DNA of 64,000 nucleotides from Syntrophopropionicum propionicicum_A (GCF_048984525.1 NZ_JBMGJC010000008.1:124001-188000), one strand, 5' to 3'. Shown: positions 24,839 through 33,579, counted from the stretch's first letter. Translations and numbers: made by a program. The notes: a model not told the origin generated them from the letters alone.

Positions 24839-26602
24839 TCACGGGCCCTGGCGATACAGCCGGCATCCCGTGTTTGCCGGAGCCCGGCCCGCCCCCCTGC
24901 CGGGCGCTCCTCCCGGCGGCCCTCCGGCGGGCGCCAGGTGGGCATAACGCCTGTATTCCGCGGCCCTCTGTATCTCAACCCGTTTCTTACTCAGAAAGAA
25001 AATAAAAGGCAGAGCAATGGCTACGATTACCGTACTGACCACAAAAGCGTCGGCTATGCCCGAGATCAGGGCCTCCCGCATTACCAGGGCGCCGAGTATG
25101 CCGGTCGCGCCCTGCGGGCTGTAGCCTGCCTGCATAAGCAGGCCCTGCAGCTGCTGTATGGCGCCGGTGGCCGCCGGTGAGCTCCAGTTTACCGAGTCAG
25201 CCAGCCAGGCGGCATGGTACTCCTGCCGGTGCAGCATTACGTAAGTCAGGTAGGCGATGCCGAACGAAGCGGAAATCTGCCTTACGGTATTGCCGAGAGC
25301 TGAAGCCCTCCCGATCAGGAAATGAGGGATGGTGTTCATTCCGGCCGTCGTAAGGGGCATCATGCATAACCCCAGGCCCAGGGACCTTTCGATCAGGATC
25401 ATTTGCAAATCCCTGTAACTTATATCATAGGTGATAGTGTGCAGTTGATAAGTAGTGATGATAGTCACCGTTAACCCCACCACGCACAGGGGCAGGGCGC
25501 CTATCTTATCAAATAACTTGCCGCTTACGGGCGCAATGATACCCGAGGCCATGGCCGCCGGCATCATCATTAAGCCTGTCTGCAGCGGGGTCAGGCCTTG
25601 TACGTTCTGGACAAAGAGAGGCACCAGGAATATGGCGGAAAACAAGCCGATAGTGGCGATACTGATGCAGACCAGGCTGGCCGTGAAGGTTATATTTTTT
25701 AAAAGGCGGATATCCAGCATGGGGTGATCGGTAATCAATTCCCAGATAACGAAAGCGGTCAGGGTAAAACCGGCGAAGATGAGCAGGTTTACGATATATA
25801 ATGAAGTCCAGCCCTTGTCCTGCCCTTCGCTGAGGGCCAGGAGCAGGGCGAAGCACCCGGCGGCGCTTAACACTATGCCGGGAAAGTCAGCTTTAAGCCC
25901 GGATTTTACAGGTGTTTCGTCCAGGATGGCCATGGACAGAAACACCGCGGCAATGCCGATGGGAATATTTATGGTGAAAATCCATTGCCAGCTGAAGTTA
26001 TCCACCAGGTAGCCGCCCAGGGTCGGCCCGATGGAAGGGGCGAGCATAGCTGTAATGCCCCATATCCCCAGGGCTGTCCCTATCTTGTCCCGGGGCACGA
26101 TGTAATAAATCATGGCCATGCTCACCGGCATCATCATCCCGCCGCCTACCGCCTGGAACACCCTGAACACTACCAGGGAATTATTGCTCCAGGCCAGGGC
26201 GCACAGGGCTGATCCCGCGGTGAAGGCGCCCAGTGAAATTATGTATATTTTTTTGCCGCCGAACCGGTCGCTTAAATAGCCGGTAACAGGTATTACCACG
26301 CCGGAAGCAAGCATATAACCTGTTAACACCCACTGGATCTCGTCGGCGGTGGAACCGAATATGGCCATCATTCTCGGCAGGGCGACGTTGACAATACTGC
26401 CGTCAAGGATGGCCATAAAAGCGCCTATGATAAGTGTCAGCAGGGCCGCCATGGGGATCTTTCCCCCTGCTCCCGGCGGGCTGCCGCCAGGTCTGTCCGG
26501 CCCGCGGGCTTCCCCGGCGCCGGGAGCCTGCCCGCCCGGAGAAGCGCCGCCCGGCCCCTGCCGCCCTTCTTCAGGCGGCCCGGTACTGGTTGGCTTTTGC
26601 AA
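24839..26602 (-). CDS. DHA2/EmrB-type MFS drug exporter
   Basis: A 587-residue, 14-helix major facilitator exporter. LDGSIVNVALPRM (motif D1), the cytoplasmic loop GYLSDRFGGKKIYI (motif A) and LGIWGITAMLAPSIGPTLGG (motif C, antiporter) are intact. Both ends are unusual: about 48 N-terminal residues and 25 C-terminal residues are Gly/Pro/Arg/Ala-rich and of low complexity. The start is a TTG with AGGGGGATCGC in front. It follows the EmrA-like gene by 10 nt and likely pumps drugs with it under the MarR regulator. Confidence 0.88.
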   Translation of the reverse strand: MQKPTSTGPPEEGRQGPGGASPGGQAPGAGEARGPDRPGGSPPGAGGKIPMAALLTLIIGAFMAILDGSIVNVALPRMMAIFGSTADEIQWVLTGYMLASGVVIPVTGYLSDRFGGKKIYIISLGAFTAGSALCALAWSNNSLVVFRVFQAVGGGMMMPVSMAMIYYIVPRDKIGTALGIWGITAMLAPSIGPTLGGYLVDNFSWQWIFTINIPIGIAAVFLSMAILDETPVKSGLKADFPGIVLSAAGCFALLLALSEGQDKGWTSLYIVNLLIFAGFTLTAFVIWELITDHPMLDIRLLKNITFTASLVCISIATIGLFSAIFLVPLFVQNVQGLTPLQTGLMMMPAAMASGIIAPVSGKLFDKIGALPLCVVGLTVTIITTYQLHTITYDISYRDLQMILIERSLGLGLCMMPLTTAGMNTIPHFLIGRASALGNTVRQISASFGIAYLTYVMLHRQEYHAAWLADSVNWSSPAATGAIQQLQGLLMQAGYSPQGATGILGALVMREALISGIADAFVVSTVIVAIALPFIFFLSKKRVEIQRAAEYRRYAHLAPAGGPPGGAPGRGAGRAPANTGCRLYRQGP

Positions 26603-26612
26603 AGCGATCCCC

Positions 26613-27269
26613 CTATTTTATATAAATGCGGACGATAGCGTTCATGCCGGGCAGCAGGCGCTGTCCCTGGTAATTCTTGATGCTGATTTTAACAGGAACG
26701 CGCTGTACGACCTTGGTAAAATTCCCGCTCGTGTTCTGCGAGGGCAGCAGTGAAAATGTCGAAACCGTGGCCTCCCCGATGGAAATAACCTGCCCGCTGA
26801 AATTAACCCCGGGGATGCTGTCTATGGTGAATTCCACATCCTGCCCCGGCTTGACCTTGTGCAATTCTGTTTCCTCGATATTAGCCGTTATGTAGAGGCT
26901 TTTCAGGTCAGCCACCATGGCTATCGGAGAGCCCGGTGCGCCGACTTCGCCGACGTTGCCGATTTTTTTGATCACAGTACCGGTGATGGGCGACTTAACC
27001 ACGGAAAGGTCCAGGTTCAGGCCGGGTGTCAATTGGTAATCAACCTGGCGGGCTATAATCGCCCCTTCTTTTATATTGTCCCCTTCGGACACGTTCATTT
27101 CGGAGATCCTGCCGGAGATCTGCGGGCTTACCTTGACGATAGTCCCCTCCACCCTGGCGTCTTCCGTATCCACGTAGTGGCTGCTGTTATACCAATACAC
27201 GGCGGTTACAACAGCCAGGGTAACGATCATCAGGGCCAGCACCAGGTAAAGAATTTTTTTGTTTTTCAT
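26613..27269 (-). CDS. Short EmrA/HlyD-type membrane fusion protein
   Basis: A 218-residue adaptor with one N-terminal membrane helix (ILYLVLALMIVTLAVVTAVYW), VDTEDARVEGTIVKVSPQISGRI (first half-lipoyl) and SPITGTVIKKIGNVGEVGAPG (second half), and a beta-barrel. The coiled-coil hairpin usual in EmrA (about 390 residues) is absent, as expected when there is no outer membrane to reach. It is coupled with the DHA2 exporter. Confidence 0.85.
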   Translation of the reverse strand: MKNKKILYLVLALMIVTLAVVTAVYWYNSSHYVDTEDARVEGTIVKVSPQISGRISEMNVSEGDNIKEGAIIARQVDYQLTPGLNLDLSVVKSPITGTVIKKIGNVGEVGAPGSPIAMVADLKSLYITANIEETELHKVKPGQDVEFTIDSIPGVNFSGQVISIGEATVSTFSLLPSQNTSGNFTKVVQRVPVKISIKNYQGQRLLPGMNAIVRIYIK

Positions 27270-27298
27270 GAATTATCTCTCCATTCGAAAGAGCCGGA

Positions 27299-28483
27299 TC
27301 AATCCTGCACAGTGACTTCCATACCGTCCTGCAAAGTGTCAATGCCTGTTGCAGCTATTGTTTCGCCTTCTGACAAGCCTGATTTGATGATAACATACCT
27401 GCCGTCCGAATGACCGGCCTCTACGCCGCGCCTGGCCGCCCTGCCGTTGTCCACTACCCAGACAAAGCTTCCGTTTTCATCCTGTGCCAGAGCTTCTTCC
27501 GGTATGATGATGCCTTCTTCTTCACTGGTGTTTAAAGCCACCTCCGCAAACATGCCTGGCTTAAGAATATGCTGCGGGTTCTCTATAACAATTTTTACCG
27601 GGTAAGCCTTGGTGGCCGGACTGGCCGCCTGGGCAACATTGGTGACAGTGCCGGGAAAAGGCTCTTCCCGCACCGAGCTTACTCTAACCATTAATTTCTG
27701 GCCCACCTGGATAGCGTTTACCTGGTCCTCGCCGACGTTGGCCTGAACCATGACAGTATCCAGGTTGACTATGGAAATAACCGGCACGGTGGGGCTGACC
27801 ATCTCGCCGGGGTTGATATTTTTGGCCGTTATAACCCCGCTGAAGGGAGCCCTTACCGCAGTGTTCGCAAAATCAGCCCGGGCCTTTTTCAGCTGGGCCT
27901 CGTACTGCCTGATTGTTTCGGGAATGGTCGCGTTTACCAGTATCTCCAGGGCTTTTTGAGCGCTCTCGTAGGATGCCCTGGCCTGCAGGTACTGTTTTTC
28001 CACCTGCTCAAACTGCTGGCTGGAGACAGAGCCGGAACTGAAGAGCTGCTTGTACCTTTCGTAATCTGCCTCGCAGGTCTTAAAAAGCGCCTCGGAGTTG
28101 GCCAGGTTGAATTCAGCACTGTTTTTCTGGGCAGGCAGATCTGAATTCCTGGCTTTTTCCAGCTGCGCCGCGTTTAATTCCACTAAAGCCTCCAGGTCTG
28201 CCGCGTCGAGGCTTAACAGCAGGTCTCCCCCGGCTACCTCCGACCCCACGTCCACCATGACAGTGGCTACCCTGCCGGCCGTTTTGGGCACCACGTTGGC
28301 GGAATTCAGCGCTTCCAGTTTGCCGCTTACAACTGTCCCGCCGCTCAGCCGGCCAACCTGGGCCGTTGTTTTATCTACAACACCGCCGCCGGTTTTTTTA
28401 CCGCCTGTTTTTGCGCCGCACCCGGCCAGCGCAAAGGTAACCATAACCAGCAGGCCGACCGCAATCATTATAGACTTTTTCAA
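27299..28483 (-). CDS. RND-type periplasmic adaptor lipoprotein (AcrA/MexA-like)
   Basis: A 394-residue adaptor with a lipoprotein signal (VTFALAGC, Cys21), a lipoyl half (GRVATVMVDVGSEVAGGDLL), a coiled coil of about 110 residues (residues 95-200), the second lipoyl half (VRAPFSGVITAKNINPGEMV), a beta-barrel and a membrane-proximal domain (IIPEEALAQDENGSFVWVV). The usual partner, an RND or MacB-type pump, is missing; instead a short EmrA and a DHA2 pump follow, 29 nt away. It could work with the TolC-like protein at 34.6 kb, but that is conjecture. TTG start. Confidence 0.87.
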   Translation of the reverse strand: MKKSIMIAVGLLVMVTFALAGCGAKTGGKKTGGGVVDKTTAQVGRLSGGTVVSGKLEALNSANVVPKTAGRVATVMVDVGSEVAGGDLLLSLDAADLEALVELNAAQLEKARNSDLPAQKNSAEFNLANSEALFKTCEADYERYKQLFSSGSVSSQQFEQVEKQYLQARASYESAQKALEILVNATIPETIRQYEAQLKKARADFANTAVRAPFSGVITAKNINPGEMVSPTVPVISIVNLDTVMVQANVGEDQVNAIQVGQKLMVRVSSVREEPFPGTVTNVAQAASPATKAYPVKIVIENPQHILKPGMFAEVALNTSEEEGIIIPEEALAQDENGSFVWVVDNGRAARRGVEAGHSDGRYVIIKSGLSEGETIAATGIDTLQDGMEVTVQD

Positions 28484-28569
28484 TGCCGGTATCTCTCCTT
28501 ACCCTTTTCAACTAGTTGTCTGGCTGTATGGAATTCAGAGTTTTCACCGAAAATTATGTAAGGATCCCC

Positions 28570-29025
28570 TTACCTGTTTTTTTCTTCCGATTTTAACGTG
28601 GTAAGGACTTTTTCGTATATTTCGAGCAGTTTTTCCAGGTCCTGATCGGGAAGCTGGCCAAAATATTTTATCGCTACCTGCCTTCTGCCCTCGATGCATC
28701 TGCTCAGGATTTCCTTTCCTTTGTCCGTGGCTTCAAGCCAGACCAGGCGCCGGTCCTTCTCATCACGGCTCCTGACGACCAGGCCGGCCTGCACCAGCCT
28801 GTCAACCAAAGCGGTTATGGCGCTCAAGGATACCGACAATTTGTCAGCCACCTCGGAAACAGTCAGCCTGCCCTTGGCGTTGATCTTCTGCAGGACAAAA
28901 AACTGGCTGCCTGTTATGCCGGATACCATGTGCGCGTCAAACTCGACGTGTATCCGGCGGCCAATTTCCATCAGGACGCCTTCCAGGCGGGTAAAGAATT
29001 CTTTTCTGCTTGGGCTGTACACCAT
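28570..29025 (-). CDS. MarR family transcriptional regulator
   Basis: A 151-residue winged-helix repressor. The recognition region LTVSEVADKLSVSLSAITALVDRLVQAGLV and the wing RSRDEKDRRLVWLEATDKG are typical. AGGAGGTACA precedes the ATG at 29025. It heads the efflux operon (MarR, AcrA-like, EmrA-like, DHA2) and is the obvious autoregulator of it; the promoter at 29075-29103 lies just upstream. Confidence 0.92.
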   Translation of the reverse strand: MVYSPSRKEFFTRLEGVLMEIGRRIHVEFDAHMVSGITGSQFFVLQKINAKGRLTVSEVADKLSVSLSAITALVDRLVQAGLVVRSRDEKDRRLVWLEATDKGKEILSRCIEGRRQVAIKYFGQLPDQDLEKLLEIYEKVLTTLKSEEKNR

Positions 29026-29074
29026 TGTACCTCCTGCCAATGATTCTTATGCTTTTTAATGGTTCACTGGATTA

Positions 29075-29103
29075 AGTATATGTTTACATTTTAACGTTGT
29101 CAA
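29075..29103 (-). promoter_or_regulatory. Promoter of the MarR efflux operon
   Basis: Minus-strand TTGACA (29103-29098), 17-base spacer, TATACT (29080-29075), about 50 nt before the MarR ATG. Near-consensus. No clean MarR inverted repeat could be fixed. Confidence 0.75.
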
Positions 29104-29149
29104 GGATTGTCTGATGTTAATATTATTGCCCCAAATACCATCATAAACC

Positions 29150-29284
29150 TTAAAAATCGGTATAGATAAACCTTGACTCCTGCCCTGTGCCGAAAAGCAC
29201 GGTCAAAATCACTACCAGGGTTATAAAGAGAGCTTTCAGGACATTAAAAATAATTGTTTGGCCCAAAAAAATCACCACGCGCAC
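29150..29284 (-). CDS. DltX-like acyl-shuttle microprotein (C-terminal FIYTDF)
   Basis: A 44-residue single-helix protein. Residues 3-31 are hydrophobic, followed by a short outward tail that ends with the hexapeptide FIYTDF. This fits the F-x-Y-x-x-F motif at the C-terminus of DltX, whose tyrosine carries the acyl group between the MBOAT protein and the SGNH transferase. The GTG shares its first base with the last base of the MBOAT stop codon (TAGTG), so it is translationally coupled to the MBOAT gene; no separate ribosome site is seen. It is too short for usual gene callers. Function rests on motif, length, topology and neighbours. Confidence 0.75.
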   Translation of the reverse strand: MRVVIFLGQTIIFNVLKALFITLVVILTVLFGTGQESRFIYTDF

Positions 29285-30519
29285 TATAAATTTAAGGTCT
29301 TGATAAGAGAAGCAAGAAACTGAAAGGCAGTGTTTAAATCAGCGGCAAAGAAAATCCAGCCGATACATACGAAATGAAAAGTAATAAACACCGACACTGC
29401 TTTTATCAACGGCCCCGGCAGCATCTCGATATATTTTATCAGGGGCGCGCCCTTTTTCCTGTATATCCTGTACAGGCCCATACCCGCCCCGTGGTAGAGG
29501 CCCCACACGACGAAGTTCCAGGCGGCACCGTGCCAGAGCCCGCACAGGGCCATGGCGATAATAAGGTTTTTTGTTGTAAAGAGGAGTGTCCCCCTGTTGC
29601 CGCCCAGCGGTATGTAAAGGTAGTCCTTGATCCAGCTGCTCAGGGACATATGCCAGTGGTTCCAGAAAGCTGATATATTCTGCTGGAGATAAGGCCGGTT
29701 GAAGTTTTCCGGCACCCGGATGCCCAGCAGCCTCGCGCTGCCGATAGCAATGTCGGAGTAACCGGCAAAATCGAAGTATATTTTTATCGCAAAAGCGTAA
29801 ACAGCCACCCAGTAGTCGGCGCCGGCAGCGTTTAAAGGGTTGGTCAGCGGGCCTGTGAAGGTTGCCATGCTGTCGGCGATAATTACTTTTTTACCCAGCC
29901 CGATCAGTATACGATACAGCCCTTCGCTCACGTATTCGATCCTGAAGCCGGCCGGGCTGCGGAGCTGCTCCAGAAAAGGCTGGAACCTCTTGATTGGACC
30001 GGCCACCAGAGTAGGGAAGAAAAGCCCGAAAGCGGCATATTCGGCCAGGCTGCCCCTGGGGGTGGTCCCTTTATAGATTTCGGCCAGGTAGTGGACGAAT
30101 TCAAATACAAAAAATGAAAGGCCGAGGGGGATGACGATATCCGGCACCTGATAGGGAGCGCCAAACCTCAGCAGTAAAATCAGGCCGTCAAAAGTTGCAG
30201 CCAGCAGGTCGAGGTATTTATAGTAAGCCAGCACACCCAGGCAGAGCGACAGCGACAATACAAAGACGGTTTTTACATTTAAAAACCCTTTTGGCGGCGC
30301 ACCTGCTTCCACCGCTTTCAACCTGTCTATTAGTGCGCCGAGGCCGTATGTCGCCAGGATCAGCGCGGCTATCAGCAATGTGTGGGCGGGGAGATAATAC
30401 GTATAGAAGACCAGTCCCGCCGCCAGCAGCGCCGCAGTGCGGCCCCTGGGGGGAACAGCCCAGTACAGGATAAAGAAACCAGCCAGGAAAGCGCCGTACA
30501 CCCACGTATTAAAGATCAT
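29284..30519 (-). CDS. MBOAT family O-acyltransferase (DltB/AlgI-like)
   Basis: A 411-residue polytopic membrane protein that moves acyl groups from an inside donor to an outside acceptor. The membrane-bound O-acyltransferase motifs are YFDFAGYSDIAIG (248-260), FNRPYLQQNISAFWNHWHMS (273-292) and the catalytic CGLWHG with His330. It overlaps the upstream SGNH gene by 4 bases and the downstream microprotein by one base. No dltA/dltC ligase-carrier pair is in the window, so the acyl donor is unknown; acetylation of a secreted glycan is as likely as D-alanylation. Confidence 0.92.
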   Translation of the reverse strand: MIFNTWVYGAFLAGFFILYWAVPPRGRTAALLAAGLVFYTYYLPAHTLLIAALILATYGLGALIDRLKAVEAGAPPKGFLNVKTVFVLSLSLCLGVLAYYKYLDLLAATFDGLILLLRFGAPYQVPDIVIPLGLSFFVFEFVHYLAEIYKGTTPRGSLAEYAAFGLFFPTLVAGPIKRFQPFLEQLRSPAGFRIEYVSEGLYRILIGLGKKVIIADSMATFTGPLTNPLNAAGADYWVAVYAFAIKIYFDFAGYSDIAIGSARLLGIRVPENFNRPYLQQNISAFWNHWHMSLSSWIKDYLYIPLGGNRGTLLFTTKNLIIAMALCGLWHGAAWNFVVWGLYHGAGMGLYRIYRKKGAPLIKYIEMLPGPLIKAVSVFITFHFVCIGWIFFAADLNTAFQFLASLIKTLNL

Positions 30520-31718
30520 CTGACTCCTGCTCCTTCTATCAAAGGCCGCAGATCCCGGCTGAGCAGCCCGGCGGTAAGGGCGTTTCCCCCGTCAAGCATG
30601 TGCATGGAATCGTGGAATAAATCCGGGGATACAGCTTCCTGGTAATTTAGAAACATGATGCCGCTGCCGGCCGCCACCTTTTCGATAACGCCTGTATTGA
30701 TCCTAAACGCGTCGTAATCAAGAAGACTGTACTGCTGCAGCAGGCCGTGGTTCACCGGGCTCATAAAAATTACGGCGGGTATGTCGTTCTCCGCCAGGTA
30801 GCGGCACAGTTCCCGGTAATACTTGAAGTTGACATTATCTTTTTCGCTAATATTAAAAACGTTTTTCAGGTGATCCCGGTCCTGGGCGCTCCAGGGAAAA
30901 CTGTACCAGACCTTATACTTGTTTTCCGGCTTGTCCTTTTCAGAAAGAGGCTCCTCCGGTTGAGGCTCCCCGGGCGGCTGTGCCGCGGCGGGCGTTATAC
31001 CGTTTAGGGCCAGGTCAAGGTAGACCTTTCCCCTGACCGTCGGCTGTCCGCCAAACAGGTACCTGTTCAATTCCTGCCTGAAGCGGTAGACCGCCCAATA
31101 GCGGCTTATTGTTTTTTGCATGTTATTCTCTATATCCTGGCTGCCGCCAGTACCCGCTGAAACTGTCTGAGACGCCTGCGCGGAGGCTATATTGGCGGGG
31201 ACTTTCAGTTCTTTCTTCTCATCTTCTGATAAACCTGGCGACCATACTTTAAAATAGAGGAGGGGGGTCTTGGTCATTTCAGCGGAAAAGAAGGGGTAGG
31301 ATATGTTGACGACGACCATCTGTGCCGCACCGGCCTCATGCAGCTTCTTAACGGTCATGTAGAGGTCGGCGGGCCGGCCTCCGGGCAGCCCGAAGTTAAA
31401 CACCCTGGCTGACTTTAAATAGCTGCCGCGCAGCTCGTCCTGCAGGTGGGCGGTGATAGTCTGCTCCCTTTCCGCCACACCGGCCCCCTGGACGACCGAG
31501 TCACCGATCACGGCGATTTTATACCCGCCCTGGCCGGCCACGTATTCCACGTAGAGGTCGAGGACATCGCTCTTTACATGGGAGCCGTCCTCAAAGCGGA
31601 AGCTGCTGTCAAAGCCCATCTGGTGGAAAACATACCACAGGGCCAGGCTGTTGGAAATGAAAAAAAATAGAGCTAGGGAAACAATAAAAACAATGCTCCC
31701 CACAGTTTTCTGCCGCAT
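30516..31718 (-). CDS. SGNH/AlgX-like extracytoplasmic acyltransferase
   Basis: A 400-residue protein with one N-terminal membrane helix (residues 8-32) and an outside SGNH-hydrolase-like domain. IAVIGDSVVQG holds the nucleophile Ser74 (block I), FNFGLPGG the oxyanion Gly (block II), VVVNISYPFF the third block, and DSMH (370-373) the catalytic Asp/His pair (block V). A Pro/Glu-rich insert lies around residues 235-265. In the Dlt model this protein would accept the acyl group from the shuttle tyrosine and pass it to the polymer. It leads the operon, with a Spo0A-box-like site 39 nt before the ATG. Confidence 0.82.
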   Translation of the reverse strand: MRQKTVGSIVFIVSLALFFFISNSLALWYVFHQMGFDSSFRFEDGSHVKSDVLDLYVEYVAGQGGYKIAVIGDSVVQGAGVAEREQTITAHLQDELRGSYLKSARVFNFGLPGGRPADLYMTVKKLHEAGAAQMVVVNISYPFFSAEMTKTPLLYFKVWSPGLSEDEKKELKVPANIASAQASQTVSAGTGGSQDIENNMQKTISRYWAVYRFRQELNRYLFGGQPTVRGKVYLDLALNGITPAAAQPPGEPQPEEPLSEKDKPENKYKVWYSFPWSAQDRDHLKNVFNISEKDNVNFKYYRELCRYLAENDIPAVIFMSPVNHGLLQQYSLLDYDAFRINTGVIEKVAAGSGIMFLNYQEAVSPDLFHDSMHMLDGGNALTAGLLSRDLRPLIEGAGVR

Positions 31719-31756
31719 ATTCTATACCCCGAAAAAAAGTACTAAAGTTGTTTTCT

Positions 31757-31763
31757 TTCGACA
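31757..31763 (-). promoter_or_regulatory. Spo0A-box-like site before the acyl-transfer operon
   Basis: TTTTGTCGAAAG on the minus strand differs from the 0A consensus at the last position only, 39 nt before the SGNH gene. Confidence 0.45.
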
Positions 31764-31853
31764 AAACCCGAGAGATACCCTTCTGGAATTTATCTGGCAA
31801 AAAGAGTGGGGTACAAAAAAACTTACCCTTGTCTCACCTGATAAAGAAAAACA

Positions 31854-31880
31854 CCCGGGTTATCGTGATGATAACCCGGG
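31854..31880 (-). terminator. Strong hairpin/terminator
   Basis: CCCGGGTTATC and GATAACCCGGG form a perfect 11-bp stem with loop of five; on the minus strand it is followed by TGTTTTTC. It would end transcription from the stalk-protein gene upstream before the acyl-transfer operon. Confidence 0.65.
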
Positions 31881-31889
31881 CGTATAACC

Positions 31890-32211
31890 AATATCGCATC
31901 TTTAAATCGAGGATATTTCTCCACCTTGCAGATCGGGTTTTGTGCGGCTGAAGCCGCACCTACAAATTCAGTCGTCGGTCGTCAGACGTATCCAATCGGG
32001 GACGTATCTCTAACCTGATCCCGATCGGGGACATTCCTCAGCATACAGAAATACATATGAGAGAGGTGTGACCATTCCTCTGTCATAGTATGTTTGTTAA
32101 GACACGAGTCTGCTGAAATACGTGTCACGAGAACCGTCCCCTTGACACGCTTTTTGAACGCCTGCCAGTTGTAGGGCGGGGTTTAGCCCGCCAATAATTT
32201 CCGCTATCCGC
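31890..32211. repeat. Intergenic region with several repeat elements
   Basis: No gene is seen in 31719-32211. It holds the terminator and 0A-like site noted separately, a TGTGCGGCTGAAGCCGCACC hairpin with a CTACAAA tail (31938-31968), GTCGTCGGTCGTCAGACGT-type words (31972-31990), CCCGATCGGGG (32031-32041), an 86-bp element at 32065-32150 repeated at 55207-55293, and a GGGCGGGGTTTAGCCCGCC hairpin (32174-32192). Confidence 0.7.
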
Positions 32212-33579
32212 CTAGCTGCCGCTTACACCTAATATGAAAGCTTTTTTCGCTGCCGCGTCCCAGTAGACGTCGTAGCCCAGGGCTTCGGCAATCCAGCGCA
32301 TAGGCAGCATGGCCCTGCCCGGGGCGATAATCTCAGGGGCGACATCCATCTGGACCCTGGTATTATTTAAATACATCAGGCTGCTTCCAATTTCGAGTTT
32401 AACAACCTTGTCACCTTTTCTTATCTCTATGCTCCGGTCAGCCGGGTTCCAGGCTATATTGTCATCAGCCACACCGGCGGCCCTGGCGAGATAACGTACA
32501 GGAAGGTATGTCCTGTCATCTCTAATATACGGGGCGGCGTCCATGGTATTTTTTACGCCGTTTACTTCATATTCATCCCGGCCTACAATGAAGACAGCGG
32601 CTGGAGGCGTAATATTTGCTACAGTCAACTCCCCGGACAGGCCGGCCGAGCCGCTGACTTTGACATTTAACCAGCCCTTTAAATCCTTCTCCATTTTCAC
32701 TTCCATACCCTTTAGCTCCAGGTCGGCAGCTTCAGTTGACTGGCCGGAAAATTTAAAATCCGCCGTCCGGCCATAGTCTCTTATTGTGCCGTTGACTTCC
32801 AGCCCGTTGTCACTGTCCTCAGCCAGCTTTACCCATTCCACGCCGGAGGGCAGCCGCAGTGAAAGGACCTGCCCTTTGCCGAGGCGGCCGGCGTCAGCCT
32901 CGTGGATAATTACGGTGCCGATCTGCTGCCCCGTTATGCCGGCGTAAACATAAGGTGTATTCAGGCACTTTATGCTGTTGTATACACCACCAGCGCTGTT
33001 AAAACCGGAGCCGGACGGGGCGTCTATATCCAGAGACACATAATCGCCGCTGTCACCTGCCACATACACGCGCTCGGCATAAATGTAGAGGCAGCAATCA
33101 AGTGACGGGTCGGGATCTGAAACGACTTCCATCATCACTTCCATGTCGTTAAGCCGGGTAAACTGCAGCACCGGCGTGGCACCCTTATACAGCCCGTTAT
33201 CATCGCCGGAACATGAGCGGGGAACCTTGATATAGTTGCCCGTGCCGTATTTAACGTAACTGGCGGTCACTTCAACAGTATTCCACTCCTCCGTGGTCTG
33301 ATAAGCCGCTGCCGCCACCGACTCGCCGGAACCGATAGCCGCAGTCGTCCAGATATACCCTTCCGGCAGGGTCAGCACAGCATAGTCCCCCTCCTGCAGG
33401 GCGCCGGAGGTAAACTCACCTTTAATTGTGCCGAGCTCACTCACCCTGCCGCTCCGGACAGACAGGTCTGTCAAAGATTCATATGTGGCCGCGGCCATCG
33501 CCGGTCCGGCTGAAAACATAATTACGGTCAATAAAAGCAATACAGCCACTGCAGTCAAAAAAGCGCCCCTGTTTTTCAT
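32212..33579 (-). CDS. Secreted protein with copper-amine-oxidase-type stalk domain
   Basis: A 455-residue protein with a signal peptide (residues 1-30, ending AMAAATY), a long beta-rich middle (30-330) and a C-terminal tandem stalk domain (about 335-450). The stalk shows two units: VNGVKNTMDAAPYIRDDRTY with LPVRYLARAAGV, and LNNTRVQMDVAPEIIAPGRA with MLPMRWIAEALG. The name comes from copper amine oxidase N-termini; here no oxidase is present. The middle part resembles in pattern the repeats of the 726-residue surface protein at 35840-38020 (VNITPP/LTVANI-type endings), so the two are probably paralogues. Likely a cell-surface structural protein. ATG at 33579 with GGGGGGTTGCAAC in front. Confidence 0.8.
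   Translation of the reverse strand: MKNRGAFLTAVAVLLLLTVIMFSAGPAMAAATYESLTDLSVRSGRVSELGTIKGEFTSGALQEGDYAVLTLPEGYIWTTAAIGSGESVAAAAYQTTEEWNTVEVTASYVKYGTGNYIKVPRSCSGDDNGLYKGATPVLQFTRLNDMEVMMEVVSDPDPSLDCCLYIYAERVYVAGDSGDYVSLDIDAPSGSGFNSAGGVYNSIKCLNTPYVYAGITGQQIGTVIIHEADAGRLGKGQVLSLRLPSGVEWVKLAEDSDNGLEVNGTIRDYGRTADFKFSGQSTEAADLELKGMEVKMEKDLKGWLNVKVSGSAGLSGELTVANITPPAAVFIVGRDEYEVNGVKNTMDAAPYIRDDRTYLPVRYLARAAGVADDNIAWNPADRSIEIRKGDKVVKLEIGSSLMYLNNTRVQMDVAPEIIAPGRAMLPMRWIAEALGYDVYWDAAAKKAFILGVSGS

Noticed and set aside
32212..33579. Copper amine oxidase
   Set aside because: Only the stalk-like N-terminal domain type is present; no catalytic oxidase domain or TPQ motif.
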